A stretch of DNA of 64,000 bases, from positions 3,160,501 to 3,224,500 of the forward strand of contig NZ_CP018099.1 in NCBI RefSeq assembly GCF_001886815.1, in the 5' to 3' direction. This DNA comes from Caldithrix abyssi DSM 13497 (lineage in GTDB: Bacteria > Calditrichota > Calditrichia > Calditrichales > Calditrichaceae). The position numbers were made by a program, and so were the translations under genes. Below, piece by piece: positions 1 through 7,842 of the stretch; position 1 is the first letter of the stretch; every line of letters begins with the position of its first letter. The notes under the pieces were generated by a model. That model saw only the letters and a list, made by a program, of their open reading frames with translations. It did no database searches and was not told the DNA's origin.

Positions 1-752
1 CCCACCAGCACGTACCCTTTTTCGTTATCGGCATCTTTTCGATTAATGCCCACGTCGATAACCACTGCGCCCTCTTTAACCATGTCGGCTTTAACAAATT
101 CGGGCCGTCCCATGGCCGCCACCAGAATATCGGCCTGGCGCGTGAATTCGGGCAAGTTTTTCGTGCGGCTGTGAACAACCGTTACCGTGGCGTTTGCAGC
201 CGATGCTTTTTGCATCAAAAGATTGGCCATGGGTTTACCCACGATATTGCTGCGGCCGATTATCACCGCGTGTTTGCCTTCGGTTTGAATCTGGTAATAT
301 TTTAACATTTCCACAATACCGGCCGGCGTACAGGGCAGCACGTAGGGTTTGCCGCTTACCAGCAGGCCCACATTGCGCGGATGAAAACAATCCACGTCTT
401 TATCGGGATCTATTTTCAACAGGACTCTGTGCTCATCGATATGCGACGGCAAAGGCAGCTGTACCAGAATGCCGTGCGTCGAACGATCCGCATTCAATTT
501 TTCAATGAGCTGCAGCAGTTCCGCTTGAGACGTGGCAGCCGGCAAATGGAGCGTTTCGGAATCCATGCCCAGCTTTTGGCAGGTCTTTTCTTTACGCGAA
601 ACATAAACTTTAGACGCCGGATCATCGCCTACCAGAATCACCGTTAATCGGGGCAAAATTCCTTTTTCTTTTAAGATTTTTAACCGTTCGCTCACCTGAC
701 CGTAAATATGGTCGGCGACGGGTTTTCCTTTTAACAGTTTATCTTTCTGCAC
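1..752 (-). CDS. folD: FolD, methylene-THF dehydrogenase/cyclohydrolase (partial)
   Basis: Bifunctional cytosolic enzyme that interconverts methylene-, methenyl- and formyl-tetrahydrofolate. The gene runs off the left edge, so the C-terminus is missing and about 250 codons are present. Visible FolD motifs are the substrate-site region VSRKEKTCQKLGM, the QLPLP segment followed by DPDKDVDCFHP, and the NADP-binding stretch VIIGRSNIVGKPM followed by ATVTVVHSRT. The start chosen is GTG at 752, with GGAG about 9 nt upstream; translation begins V-Q-K-D-K-L-L-K-G-K-P-V-A, as expected for the family. It lies just downstream of rny on the same strand. Family identity is clear. Confidence 0.93.
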   Translation of the reverse strand, partial: MQKDKLLKGKPVADHIYGQVSERLKILKEKGILPRLTVILVGDDPASKVYVSRKEKTCQKLGMDSETLHLPAATSQAELLQLIEKLNADRSTHGILVQLPLPSHIDEHRVLLKIDPDKDVDCFHPRNVGLLVSGKPYVLPCTPAGIVEMLKYYQIQTEGKHAVIIGRSNIVGKPMANLLMQKASAANATVTVVHSRTKNLPEFTRQADILVAAMGRPEFVKADMVKEGAVVIDVGINRKDADNEKGYVLV

Positions 753-830
753 CTTCAGGTTCTCCGGATATTATTTAATGTTCATAGATTATTTTCAATA
801 AATCAAAGCCGGCCACCGAGTTCAGGGCGG

Positions 831-2384
831 TTAAGCAAAATCAAAGGCCCGGAATTCCCGGATTACCACCACCTTTACCTGGCCGGGATAATCCGTTTCA
901 TTTTGAATTTTTTTAGCGATTTCACTGGCCAGGTTAAAACTGGCCACATCGTCAACCTTTTCATGGTCGATAATCACGCGCACCTCTTTACCGGCCTGGA
1001 TGGCATAGGCCGCTTTAACGCCTTCAAAGGACATGGCGATTTCTTCAAACGATTCCATGCGTGTAACAAAGTTTTCGATGACTTCCCGACGCGCGCCCGG
1101 CCGCGAACGGCTGATATCATTGGCAATTTGCACCAGAATGGTGATAGGCGAAATGGGCTCTACCTCTCCATGATGCCCCAAAATGGCGTTTAGCACAATG
1201 GGATTTTCGCCGTATTTTTTAGCCAGTTCGTAGCCTAACTCTGTATGGCTGCCTTCCACATTCCGGCGATCCACAGCCCGGCCGATATCGTGCAGCAAGC
1301 CGGCCCTGCGCGCCAGTTGTTCGTCCAGCCCCAGTTCAGCGGCCATAATTCCGGAAATGATGGCCACCTCTTTACTATGCTGCAGCACGTTTTGCCCAAA
1401 GCTGGTGCGATATCGTAACTTACCCAGCATGTAGGTTAAATCCTGGTGCAGGCCGTGCAACCCTACATCAATAAGCGCCTGTTCGCCCAGCTCACGCAAA
1501 AATTCATCCATTTCCTGAACGGTTTTTTCATAGGTTTCTTCAATGCGCCCGGGATGAATTCGTCCGTCGTTGACCAGTTTTTCCATGGTCAGGCGCGCCA
1601 GTTCACGACGGTACGGATCATATCCGCTTAAGATAACGGCCTCGGGCGTATCGTCCACAATCACGTCGATGCCGGTTACAATTTCAAAGGCGCGGATATT
1701 CCGGCCTTCGCGCCCGATGATCCGCCCCTTCATCTCATCGTTGGGCAGGGTTACAACGGCCACGGTGGATTCGATGGCGTGATCCGAAGCGGACTGCTGC
1801 ATGGCCGATATGATAATATCTTTTGCCTTGCTCTGCGCCTCTTTTTGCGCTTCTTCCAGAATTTGATAGACCGCAGTGGAAGCTTCTTTTTTAGCCGATT
1901 CCAGCAGGTTGTCGAGCAAAAGTTGTTTGGCTTCTTCGCGCGTTAAACCGGCGATAGATTCCAGTTTTTTATTTTGCTCGTCCAGAAGCTGATTGAGTTT
2001 TTCCTGCTTTAAATTGAGCTGATTTTCCCGATTTTTCAGCTCACGCTCGCGTAAAAAAAGATCGCGGTCTTTTTTATAAATGAGGTCCGCTTTGCGATCC
2101 AGATTATTTTCACGATTGGCGAGTTCATTTTCTAAGTTTTGTAGCGTTTTTTTCTTGGCTTCAAATTCTTCTTCTAATTGCTGTTTAAGTTGAAAAATTT
2201 CTTCTTCGGCTTCTAAAAGTTTCTCTTTTTTCTCATCTTCAGCTTCTTCTTTGGCCGCATCAAGGATTTCTCGGGCCTGCTTTTCCGCTTTTTGCAGGCT
2301 GTTTTGTCCGAGCCATGAATTAACAAACCAGCCGAGGCCGAAGGCAATAATCGCAATCAGTAATATTAAGACAACCGTCAACAT
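831..2384 (-). CDS. rny: Ribonuclease Y
   Basis: Membrane-anchored endoribonuclease that starts mRNA decay. At 517 residues it has the usual length. The N-terminus is one transmembrane helix (about residues 3-22), followed by a long charged coiled coil (about 30-200). A KH domain with GRIIGREGRNIRAFE (about 220-235) and an HD domain with LLHDIGRAVD (HD dyad near 360) complete the family architecture. It follows the 6S-like RNA and zapA and precedes folD. Identification is by domain order and motifs. Confidence 0.96.
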   Translation of the reverse strand: MLTVVLILLIAIIAFGLGWFVNSWLGQNSLQKAEKQAREILDAAKEEAEDEKKEKLLEAEEEIFQLKQQLEEEFEAKKKTLQNLENELANRENNLDRKADLIYKKDRDLFLRERELKNRENQLNLKQEKLNQLLDEQNKKLESIAGLTREEAKQLLLDNLLESAKKEASTAVYQILEEAQKEAQSKAKDIIISAMQQSASDHAIESTVAVVTLPNDEMKGRIIGREGRNIRAFEIVTGIDVIVDDTPEAVILSGYDPYRRELARLTMEKLVNDGRIHPGRIEETYEKTVQEMDEFLRELGEQALIDVGLHGLHQDLTYMLGKLRYRTSFGQNVLQHSKEVAIISGIMAAELGLDEQLARRAGLLHDIGRAVDRRNVEGSHTELGYELAKKYGENPIVLNAILGHHGEVEPISPITILVQIANDISRSRPGARREVIENFVTRMESFEEIAMSFEGVKAAYAIQAGKEVRVIIDHEKVDDVASFNLASEIAKKIQNETDYPGQVKVVVIREFRAFDFA

Positions 2385-2427
2385 TTAGCCTCCTTCTTAT
2401 CCCTCAAACAGAGGATGATTCAAATAA

Positions 2428-2613
2428 AAAAGCCCTGTCTTTAGTGGACTAGTGATAGAACCTCTTCTACAATACAGTGGGCACCTCCTGGACGGGTCAT
2501 GCTTCCTCTGCATCCCGACGAATCGGGACCGTGGCTTGCAATCAACGCCCAGAGCGCGGTTCCCTGTGTTGATGGTGTTGGTCCTATTTAGTCCCTTGTA
2601 AAGACAGGGCTAA
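2428..2613 (-). ncRNA. ssrS: 6S RNA candidate (ssrS)
   Basis: About 185 nt without an ORF between zapA and rny. The two ends, minus-strand AGCCCTGTCTTTA (from about 2611) and TAAAGACAGGGCT (ending near 2431), form a perfect 13-bp closing stem, and the 3' end runs into a T stretch. Inside are weakly paired flanks and a hairpin with a UUCG loop (CCCGA/UCGGG near 2515-2530), which fits the rod-with-bubble shape of 6S RNA. In many bacteria ssrS is next to zapA, which supports the call. The sequence itself is not diagnostic, so another structured RNA is possible. 6S RNA binds the sigma-70-type RNA polymerase holoenzyme. Confidence 0.7.
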
Positions 2614-2633
2614 ATAGCAATGGAAAAGAACGG

Positions 2634-2921
2634 CTATTCTTCTACAAACTCGGCCAGTTCACGATTTAATTTTTTGGCTTCCTCATCTAATTGACTGAGT
2701 AACTTTTGCCGATACAATCGTTCCTGAAACAATTCATCGGCAACATTCAACGCCGTCAAAATGGCTATTTTAACGGTTGATTTAATTGATTGATTTTTAT
2801 CAATTTCCCTCATTTTTTGATCAATGTATTGCGCAATTTCTCGCACATAATTTTCATCATTGTCGGAAACCAATGTGTATTCTGATCCAAAAATGTTAAC
2901 GCGAATCTGGCCGTTAGCCAT
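2634..2921 (-). CDS. zapA: Cell division protein ZapA
   Basis: 95-residue cytosolic protein that bundles FtsZ filaments at the division ring. It has the ZapA pattern: an N-terminal strand (IRVNIFGSEYTL), then YVREIAQYIDQKMREI, then IAILTALNVADELFQER, and a C-terminal coiled coil. It lies directly upstream of the 6S-like RNA and downstream of a coiled-coil gene that could be a ZapB counterpart. Confidence 0.9.
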   Translation of the reverse strand: MANGQIRVNIFGSEYTLVSDNDENYVREIAQYIDQKMREIDKNQSIKSTVKIAILTALNVADELFQERLYRQKLLSQLDEEAKKLNRELAEFVEE

Positions 2922-2956
2922 TCATCCTTTTCCTTATCTTCTTTTACTCAACACCA

Positions 2957-3229
2957 TTAAGTGATGTCAATCTCTTCCAGCTCAGCGATCAATTTTTTTA
3001 AACGTTCTTTTAATTCTGATCGCTCCGCTTTTAATGCGCTGTTTTCCGCTCTTAATTTCTCAATTTCTTGTAAATTAAGCTCTCCGTTGTGTTTTTCGAC
3101 AAGCTTTGCTTTTTCCTTTAGTTCGTTATTCTCTTGTTGTAACTGGTAATACCTGAAGCGTAATTCCCGATACTTATCGATCAGGGAATGAACAGATTTT
3201 TCCAGCTGTTCAAAGTTTTGTAGATTCAT
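2957..3229 (-). CDS. Small coiled-coil protein, ZapB-like
   Basis: 90 residues, almost entirely a heptad-rich coiled coil (about 5-85) with many Glu, Lys and Leu, including YYQLQQENNELKEKA. It starts 3 nt after the pheT stop and precedes zapA by about 35 nt, so the three genes are probably co-transcribed. The size and the place beside zapA suggest a division-ring coiled-coil protein like ZapB. That function is inferred from context, because coiled coils carry little family signal. Confidence 0.6.
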   Translation of the reverse strand: MNLQNFEQLEKSVHSLIDKYRELRFRYYQLQQENNELKEKAKLVEKHNGELNLQEIEKLRAENSALKAERSELKERLKKLIAELEEIDIT

Positions 3230-3232
3230 CGT

Positions 3233-5611
3233 TCACTTCCGCAAGCTCGCCGAAAAGTGTTTAATGGTTTTATTGATTATTTGTTGGAAGTATTGATCAA
3301 CTTCCTTATCACTCAATGTTCTTTCGTTAGATTGATATCTTAAACGCAGGGCAATGCTCCGTTTTCCTTCCGGAATATTTTTACCCTGATACACGTCAAA
3401 GATCTCAACCGATTTTAACAGGGAACCTCCGTTTTTTTGTACAAATTCTACAACGTCAGCCGCCAGTATCTCCTCATCCAGCAAAAAGGCAACATCGCGC
3501 TCGGAATAAGGAAATCTGGGTATCGGCTTAAATTGCCGGTCAAAGACCAGATATTTTTGTAAAAGATCGACGTTTAACTCAAAGCCGTAAACGTCTTTTT
3601 CAATTTCAAACTTCTCGCAAACATCTGCGCTTAATTTGCCGCAAATGGCGATCAAGTCATCATTAATCTTTACGGCAACGGTCTGATCTTTTTCCATGTA
3701 ACCTGTTTTATCATATAAAATAATTTGGTAGTTGTCAAGAAATAATTTATTTAAAAATGCTTCCAGATAACCTTTAATATCATAAAAATCAACCGCTTGT
3801 TCCGGAACATTCCAGGCCGGTACGTGGCGGCTGCCGGTAATGACCACGGCCAGCGCATAGGGCTGTTCCGGCAAATTTTTACCGTCAAATGCCGTAAAGA
3901 TACGACCGATTTCAAAAAAGCGCAGGTTTTTGTTGTTGCGATTCAAATTATGGCTTACCGCTTTTAACATCCCGGCAAACAGCGAGGGACGCATAAAAGC
4001 CATATCGTCGCTGACCGGATTTTTAATGGCAATGGGCCGCTCGTTAAATAGCTGCGCTTCTGCCTGACGCACCATGCTCTGCGTGAAAATTTCCTGCAGT
4101 CCCAGAGCCAGCATTTCCGAGCGTAAAAACTGCAAACGATTTTCCTGCTCCGAAAGCGGCATTTCGTAAAAAGTGGTGGTGTACTGCCGGGCCGGTAAAT
4201 TGGAATAGTTTACCAGACGCGCCACCTCTTCCGCCAGGTCTTCTACAATGGAAAGATCGTGACGAAAGGTCGGCACAATCACCTCATTGTTTTCTATTGT
4301 TAACCGGATGGATTCCAGTTTTTCCCGAATGGTCTGTTCAGAAAAATCCGTTCCCAGAACGCGGTTTATCTTTTCCACGTTCAGCGGAATTCGTTTTTCT
4401 TTAACAGGGGCAGGATACACATCAACAATGCCCTTTGCCACCGCGCCGTCGGCCAGTCTTTCCATCAATGCTGCGGCGTAATTGATGGCACGGATAACAT
4501 TTTCCGGATCGGCGCCCCGCTCAAAATGCTGAGAAGCATCGGTACTCAGGCCCAATCTTTTGGAAGACATGGCGATGCGCTCCGGTTTAAAATAGGCGCT
4601 TTCCAGCAGAATGTCGGTGGTCTGCTCGCTTACTTCCGAATTCTGGCCGCCCATAATGCCTCCGATGGCTACCGGGCGCTCGGCGTCGCAAATCATCACC
4701 GTGTTTTCGGGTAGCTTTCGTTCTTTGTCGTCCAGCGTTACAAAAACATCGCCCTCTTTACTGGGCCGCACATTTATTTCGTTCCCTTTGATAAATTTTA
4801 AATCAAAAGCGTGCAGCGGATGGCCGATTTCGGCCAATACGTAGTTGGTAATATCGACGATGTTGTTAATGGGCCTGAATCCGACGGCCATTAGTCGCTT
4901 TTGCATCCATTCTGGGCTGGGGCCGATTTTTACGTTGCGGATAACGCGTCCGGCGTACCGCGGGCAGCCATCCGGATCATGGATGTTGATTTTAATGATC
5001 TGATCGGCGCTTTCTGCCAGTTCTTCTTTAACCTGCGGCTGCAACTCTTTTAAGGGTCGGCCGGTCAAAGCGGCCACTTCGCGCGCAATACCGTACACGC
5101 TGAGGCAGTCGCCCCTGTTTGGCGTAACCGCGATATCGATGATCCAATCCTGCTCCTGGCTAAGCAGGGCGTAAACGTCCGTTCCCGGCCGGTAGTCCTC
5201 ATCAAAAGCCCAGATGCCGTCAGAATGTTGTTCAAGGCCCAGCTCTTCTCTGGAGCAAATCATGCCGTACGATTCTACGCCGCGGATTTTAGCCTTTTTG
5301 ATCTTCATGCCATTGGGCAGGGTGGCGCCAACCATGGCAAAAGGCACAAGCTGGCCGGCTCGTACATTGGGCGCGCCGCAAATCACCTGAAAGGTTTCCT
5401 TATCGGTCTGCACCTTACAAACCGACAATTTATCGGCATTAGGATGTTTGTTCACCTCCAGCACCTTACCCACCACAACGCCGTTAAAACGTTGTACCAT
5501 GGGAATCACTTCTTCTACTTCCAGCCCGGCTTCGGTAAGCAAACGGGCAATTTCTTCAGCCGATTCTTCAAAATCTACAAAGTCTTTCAGCCAACGATAG
5601 GTTACTTTCAT
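3233..5611 (-). CDS. pheT: Phenylalanine-tRNA ligase beta subunit
   Basis: 792-residue beta subunit of the alpha2-beta2 phenylalanyl-tRNA synthetase. In order it shows the N-terminal EMAP-like tRNA-binding domain (VGKVLEVNKHPNADKLSVCKV, about 45-65), the B3/4 editing domain (SVYGIAREVAALTGR, then NNIVDITNYVLAEIGHPLHAFD), the B5 domain (about 400-475), the synthetase-like core (SDDMAFMRPSLFAGML), and a C-terminal anticodon-binding ferredoxin-like domain (PRFPYSERDVAFL). It is 11 nt downstream of pheS. Length and domain order are normal. Confidence 0.97.
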   Translation of the reverse strand: MKVTYRWLKDFVDFEESAEEIARLLTEAGLEVEEVIPMVQRFNGVVVGKVLEVNKHPNADKLSVCKVQTDKETFQVICGAPNVRAGQLVPFAMVGATLPNGMKIKKAKIRGVESYGMICSREELGLEQHSDGIWAFDEDYRPGTDVYALLSQEQDWIIDIAVTPNRGDCLSVYGIAREVAALTGRPLKELQPQVKEELAESADQIIKINIHDPDGCPRYAGRVIRNVKIGPSPEWMQKRLMAVGFRPINNIVDITNYVLAEIGHPLHAFDLKFIKGNEINVRPSKEGDVFVTLDDKERKLPENTVMICDAERPVAIGGIMGGQNSEVSEQTTDILLESAYFKPERIAMSSKRLGLSTDASQHFERGADPENVIRAINYAAALMERLADGAVAKGIVDVYPAPVKEKRIPLNVEKINRVLGTDFSEQTIREKLESIRLTIENNEVIVPTFRHDLSIVEDLAEEVARLVNYSNLPARQYTTTFYEMPLSEQENRLQFLRSEMLALGLQEIFTQSMVRQAEAQLFNERPIAIKNPVSDDMAFMRPSLFAGMLKAVSHNLNRNNKNLRFFEIGRIFTAFDGKNLPEQPYALAVVITGSRHVPAWNVPEQAVDFYDIKGYLEAFLNKLFLDNYQIILYDKTGYMEKDQTVAVKINDDLIAICGKLSADVCEKFEIEKDVYGFELNVDLLQKYLVFDRQFKPIPRFPYSERDVAFLLDEEILAADVVEFVQKNGGSLLKSVEIFDVYQGKNIPEGKRSIALRLRYQSNERTLSDKEVDQYFQQIINKTIKHFSASLRK

Positions 5612-5622
5612 GGTTCGTACTC

Positions 5623-6630
5623 TTAAAATTGGTTTAAAAATCGAATGTCATTTTCAAAAAAGATTCGTATGTCATCAATGGCGTATTTAATCATGGCAAT
5701 GCGATCAATGCCCATTCCAAACGCGTAGCCCGTGTATTTTTCCGCATCCACGCCCGCCGCTTTAAACACATTGGGATGCACCATTCCGGCGCCGGAAATT
5801 TCCATCCAGCCGGTATTCTTACAAACGCGACAGCCTTTTCCCTTACAAAACACGCAGCTAAAATCATACTCGGCGCTGGGCTCGGTAAAGGGGAAAAAAC
5901 TGGGTCTAAAGCGCACTTTAATATCGGGCCCGAACATACGGTGGGCAAAGGCCTGAATAACGCCCTTTAAATCGGCAAAGGTAATGCCCTCATCCACCAC
6001 CAGTCCCTCCACCTGATGAAAAAAAGGCGAATGGCTGGCATCGGGCGTATCGCGTCGATAAACGCGGCCCGGCGCAATCATCTGAATGGGCGGTTTTTGT
6101 CTTTGCATCACGCGAATCTGCACCGGCGAGGTGTGCGTTCTTAACAGAATATCATCGGTAATGTAAAGAGTATCTTGCATGTCTCGCGCAGGATGGGTTT
6201 TGGGAATATTTAACGCCTCAAAGTTGTAGAAATCGGTTTCGATCTCCGGACCGTCTTCAATGGTAAAGCCCAGACTGGTAAAAATTTGTTTGATTTCGTC
6301 GGCAACTTTTAACAAAGGATGTTTGCGTCCGGCAAACGGTTTGCGCCCCGGCAGGGTCAAATCGATCCTGCGTTTAGCGGCTTCTTTATCTTTAAAACTT
6401 GCCGCCAGCGCCTGGTACTGAGTTTCCAGCTCTTTTTTTAACTCGTTAAGCGCTTTGCCAAATAGAGGGCGCTGTTCTTTGGGCAACTCGGAGATGCGCT
6501 CAAATGAGGTTGAGACCAGTCCCTTTCGCCCCAAAAATTTTACGCGAATGGGCTCCAGATCGGCCGGACTTTTAACCGACTGCACAGCTTGCGAAAATTC
6601 TGCCCGAATCTTTTCAATAATTTCATTCAT
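5623..6630 (-). CDS. pheS: Phenylalanine-tRNA ligase alpha subunit
   Basis: 335-residue catalytic alpha subunit. It has an N-terminal coiled-coil arm (1-90) and then a class II core with motif 2 (PGRVYRRDTPDASHSPFFHQVEGL, quoted only in part: key residues are R-R-D and the F-H-Q-E segment, about 190-215). A CxxC-type insertion (CVFCKGKGCRVCKNTGW, about 265-280) and motif 3 (AFGMGIDRIAMIKY, about 305-318) follow. It is preceded by a terminator-like hairpin after rplT, so it may be transcribed partly by read-through. Confidence 0.97.
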   Translation of the reverse strand: MNEIIEKIRAEFSQAVQSVKSPADLEPIRVKFLGRKGLVSTSFERISELPKEQRPLFGKALNELKKELETQYQALAASFKDKEAAKRRIDLTLPGRKPFAGRKHPLLKVADEIKQIFTSLGFTIEDGPEIETDFYNFEALNIPKTHPARDMQDTLYITDDILLRTHTSPVQIRVMQRQKPPIQMIAPGRVYRRDTPDASHSPFFHQVEGLVVDEGITFADLKGVIQAFAHRMFGPDIKVRFRPSFFPFTEPSAEYDFSCVFCKGKGCRVCKNTGWMEISGAGMVHPNVFKAAGVDAEKYTGYAFGMGIDRIAMIKYAIDDIRIFFENDIRFLNQF

Positions 6631-6654
6631 CTTAATCGTCCGTCGTTTAATGAA

Positions 6655-6689
6655 TAAAAAAAGGAAGGCTTAACACAGACCTCCCTTTA
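6655..6689 (-). terminator. Terminator/attenuator hairpin between rplT and pheS
   Basis: On the minus strand AAGGGAGG and CCTTCCTT form an 8-bp stem with one G-U pair around an 11-nt loop, followed by seven Ts. It sits between the rplT stop and the pheS start, so it can end the infC-rpmI-rplT transcript or act as an attenuator for pheST. Confidence 0.75.
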
Positions 6690-6717
6690 AAACCAAAACA
6701 AAGATTTGCATGGTAAA

Positions 6718-7065
6718 TCAAGCGATAACTTGTTTAACCAGCGCACTAAATCCCTGAGGATCATGCACCGCCAGGTCGGCCAGCGCTTTCCGATTAAGCT
6801 CGATGTTGGCTTTTTTAAGACCGTTCATAAAAACAGAATACGATACGCCGTTCAGGCGGCAGGCTGCGTTAATACGCGTAATCCACAGCGTACGAAAAGT
6901 GCGTTTTTTAGCCCGACGATCGCGATAGGCGTACAGCCAGCTTTTTTCTACCTGATCCTTAGCGGTTTTGTAAAGGCGGCTTTTCCCAAGGCGATAGCCT
7001 TTAGCCGCTTTCAGAATCTTTTTTCTTCTTTGACGAGCGGCAACATTATTTTTTGCACGTGGCAT
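6718..7065 (-). CDS. rplT: 50S ribosomal protein bL20
   Basis: 115-residue basic protein of the large subunit, needed early in 50S assembly. It is recognised from its start ([19 protein letters not shown]), [20 protein letters not shown], and [19 protein letters not shown]. It is the third gene of the conserved infC-rpmI-rplT cluster. In some bacteria L20 represses this operon by binding its mRNA; no clear mimic site was traced here. Confidence 0.98.
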   Translation of the reverse strand: MPRAKNNVAARQRRKKILKAAKGYRLGKSRLYKTAKDQVEKSWLYAYRDRRAKKRTFRTLWITRINAACRLNGVSYSVFMNGLKKANIELNRKALADLAVHDPQGFSALVKQVIA

Positions 7066-7092
7066 TTTTATCTCCTACTTTTCTTTTTTCTC

Positions 7093-7287
7093 TTAAGCCA
7101 AGATCATTCTTCTAACGCGTTTGATATCCGCATCGGTAATCATCGATTCTTTGCGCAAATTACGTTTGCGCTTGGAACTCTTTTTGGTTAGGATATGGCT
7201 ATGATATGCATGATGCCTTTTAATTTTACCGCTGGCGGTAACGCGAAATCTTTTAGCGGCTCCGCGATTTGATTTCATCTTAGGCAT
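7093..7287 (-). CDS. rpmI: 50S ribosomal protein bL35
   Basis: 64-residue basic large-subunit protein with the family pattern [20 protein letters not shown], then [24 protein letters not shown]. It lies between infC and rplT, as in most bacteria. Confidence 0.97.
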   Translation of the reverse strand: MPKMKSNRGAAKRFRVTASGKIKRHHAYHSHILTKKSSKRKRNLRKESMITDADIKRVRRMILA

Positions 7288-7302
7288 TGTATTAACCCCT
7301 TT

Positions 7303-7818
7303 CTACTTTAATGTCATCACCATGGTCATGTTACGGCCTTCGAATTGCTTTTTTCCTTCAACCTTGGCGATATCGCTTAATTCGTTTTCGATCTTTTCCA
7401 GCAATCGTTCGCCAAACTCTTTATGGGCCAGCTCTCTGCCCCGAAAATGCACCGTAAACTTGACCTTATTTTTGTTCATTAAAAATTCGCGCGCATGTTT
7501 CAATTTGTATTTCAGATCGTGATCTTCGGTTTTCGGCCGCATGCGAATTTCTTTTACAACAACCGTGTGCTGCTTCTTCTTACTTAATTTCTCTTTTTTA
7601 CTTTGCTCGTAAACGTATTTCCCGTAATCAAGAATTTTACAAACGGGCGGATTGGCGTTCGGCGCAATTTCCACCAAATCCAGTCCTTTTTCCTGCGCTA
7701 ATGCTAAAGCCTTATCCAGGGAAACAATACCTACCTGTTTCCCTTCGTCATCAATCAGCCGCACTTCTCTGGCTGTTATGGCTTCGTTAATTCGGTTTTT
7801 TTGTGTCAATTGAGCGAT
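7303..7818 (-). CDS. infC: Translation initiation factor IF-3, likely AUC start
   Basis: IF-3 binds the 30S subunit and proofreads start-codon pairing. The N-domain (RINEAITAREVRLIDDEGKQVG), linker (KKEKLSKKKQH) and C-domain (VKEIRMRPKTEDHDLKYKLKH, given in part; key REIRMRP-like run) are all present. No ATG lies at the 5' end. A TTG at 7809 is 18 nt from AGGAGG (7833-7828), too far. An in-frame ATC at 7818-7816 is 9 nt from it, giving M-A-Q-L-T-Q-K-N-R-I-N-E and 171 residues. Non-AUG starts of infC are known to allow IF-3 to control its own synthesis (AUU in E. coli), so AUC is the preferred start. Confidence 0.95.
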   Translation of the reverse strand: MAQLTQKNRINEAITAREVRLIDDEGKQVGIVSLDKALALAQEKGLDLVEIAPNANPPVCKILDYGKYVYEQSKKEKLSKKKQHTVVVKEIRMRPKTEDHDLKYKLKHAREFLMNKNKVKFTVHFRGRELAHKEFGERLLEKIENELSDIAKVEGKKQFEGRNMTMVMTLK

Positions 7819-7842
7819 AAGCTCTTTCCTCCTCGTTTTTTT

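Noticed and set aside
7807-7809. TTG as the start of infC
   Set aside because: It is 18 nt from the Shine-Dalgarno sequence; the in-frame ATC upstream is 9 nt away and fits the family length better.
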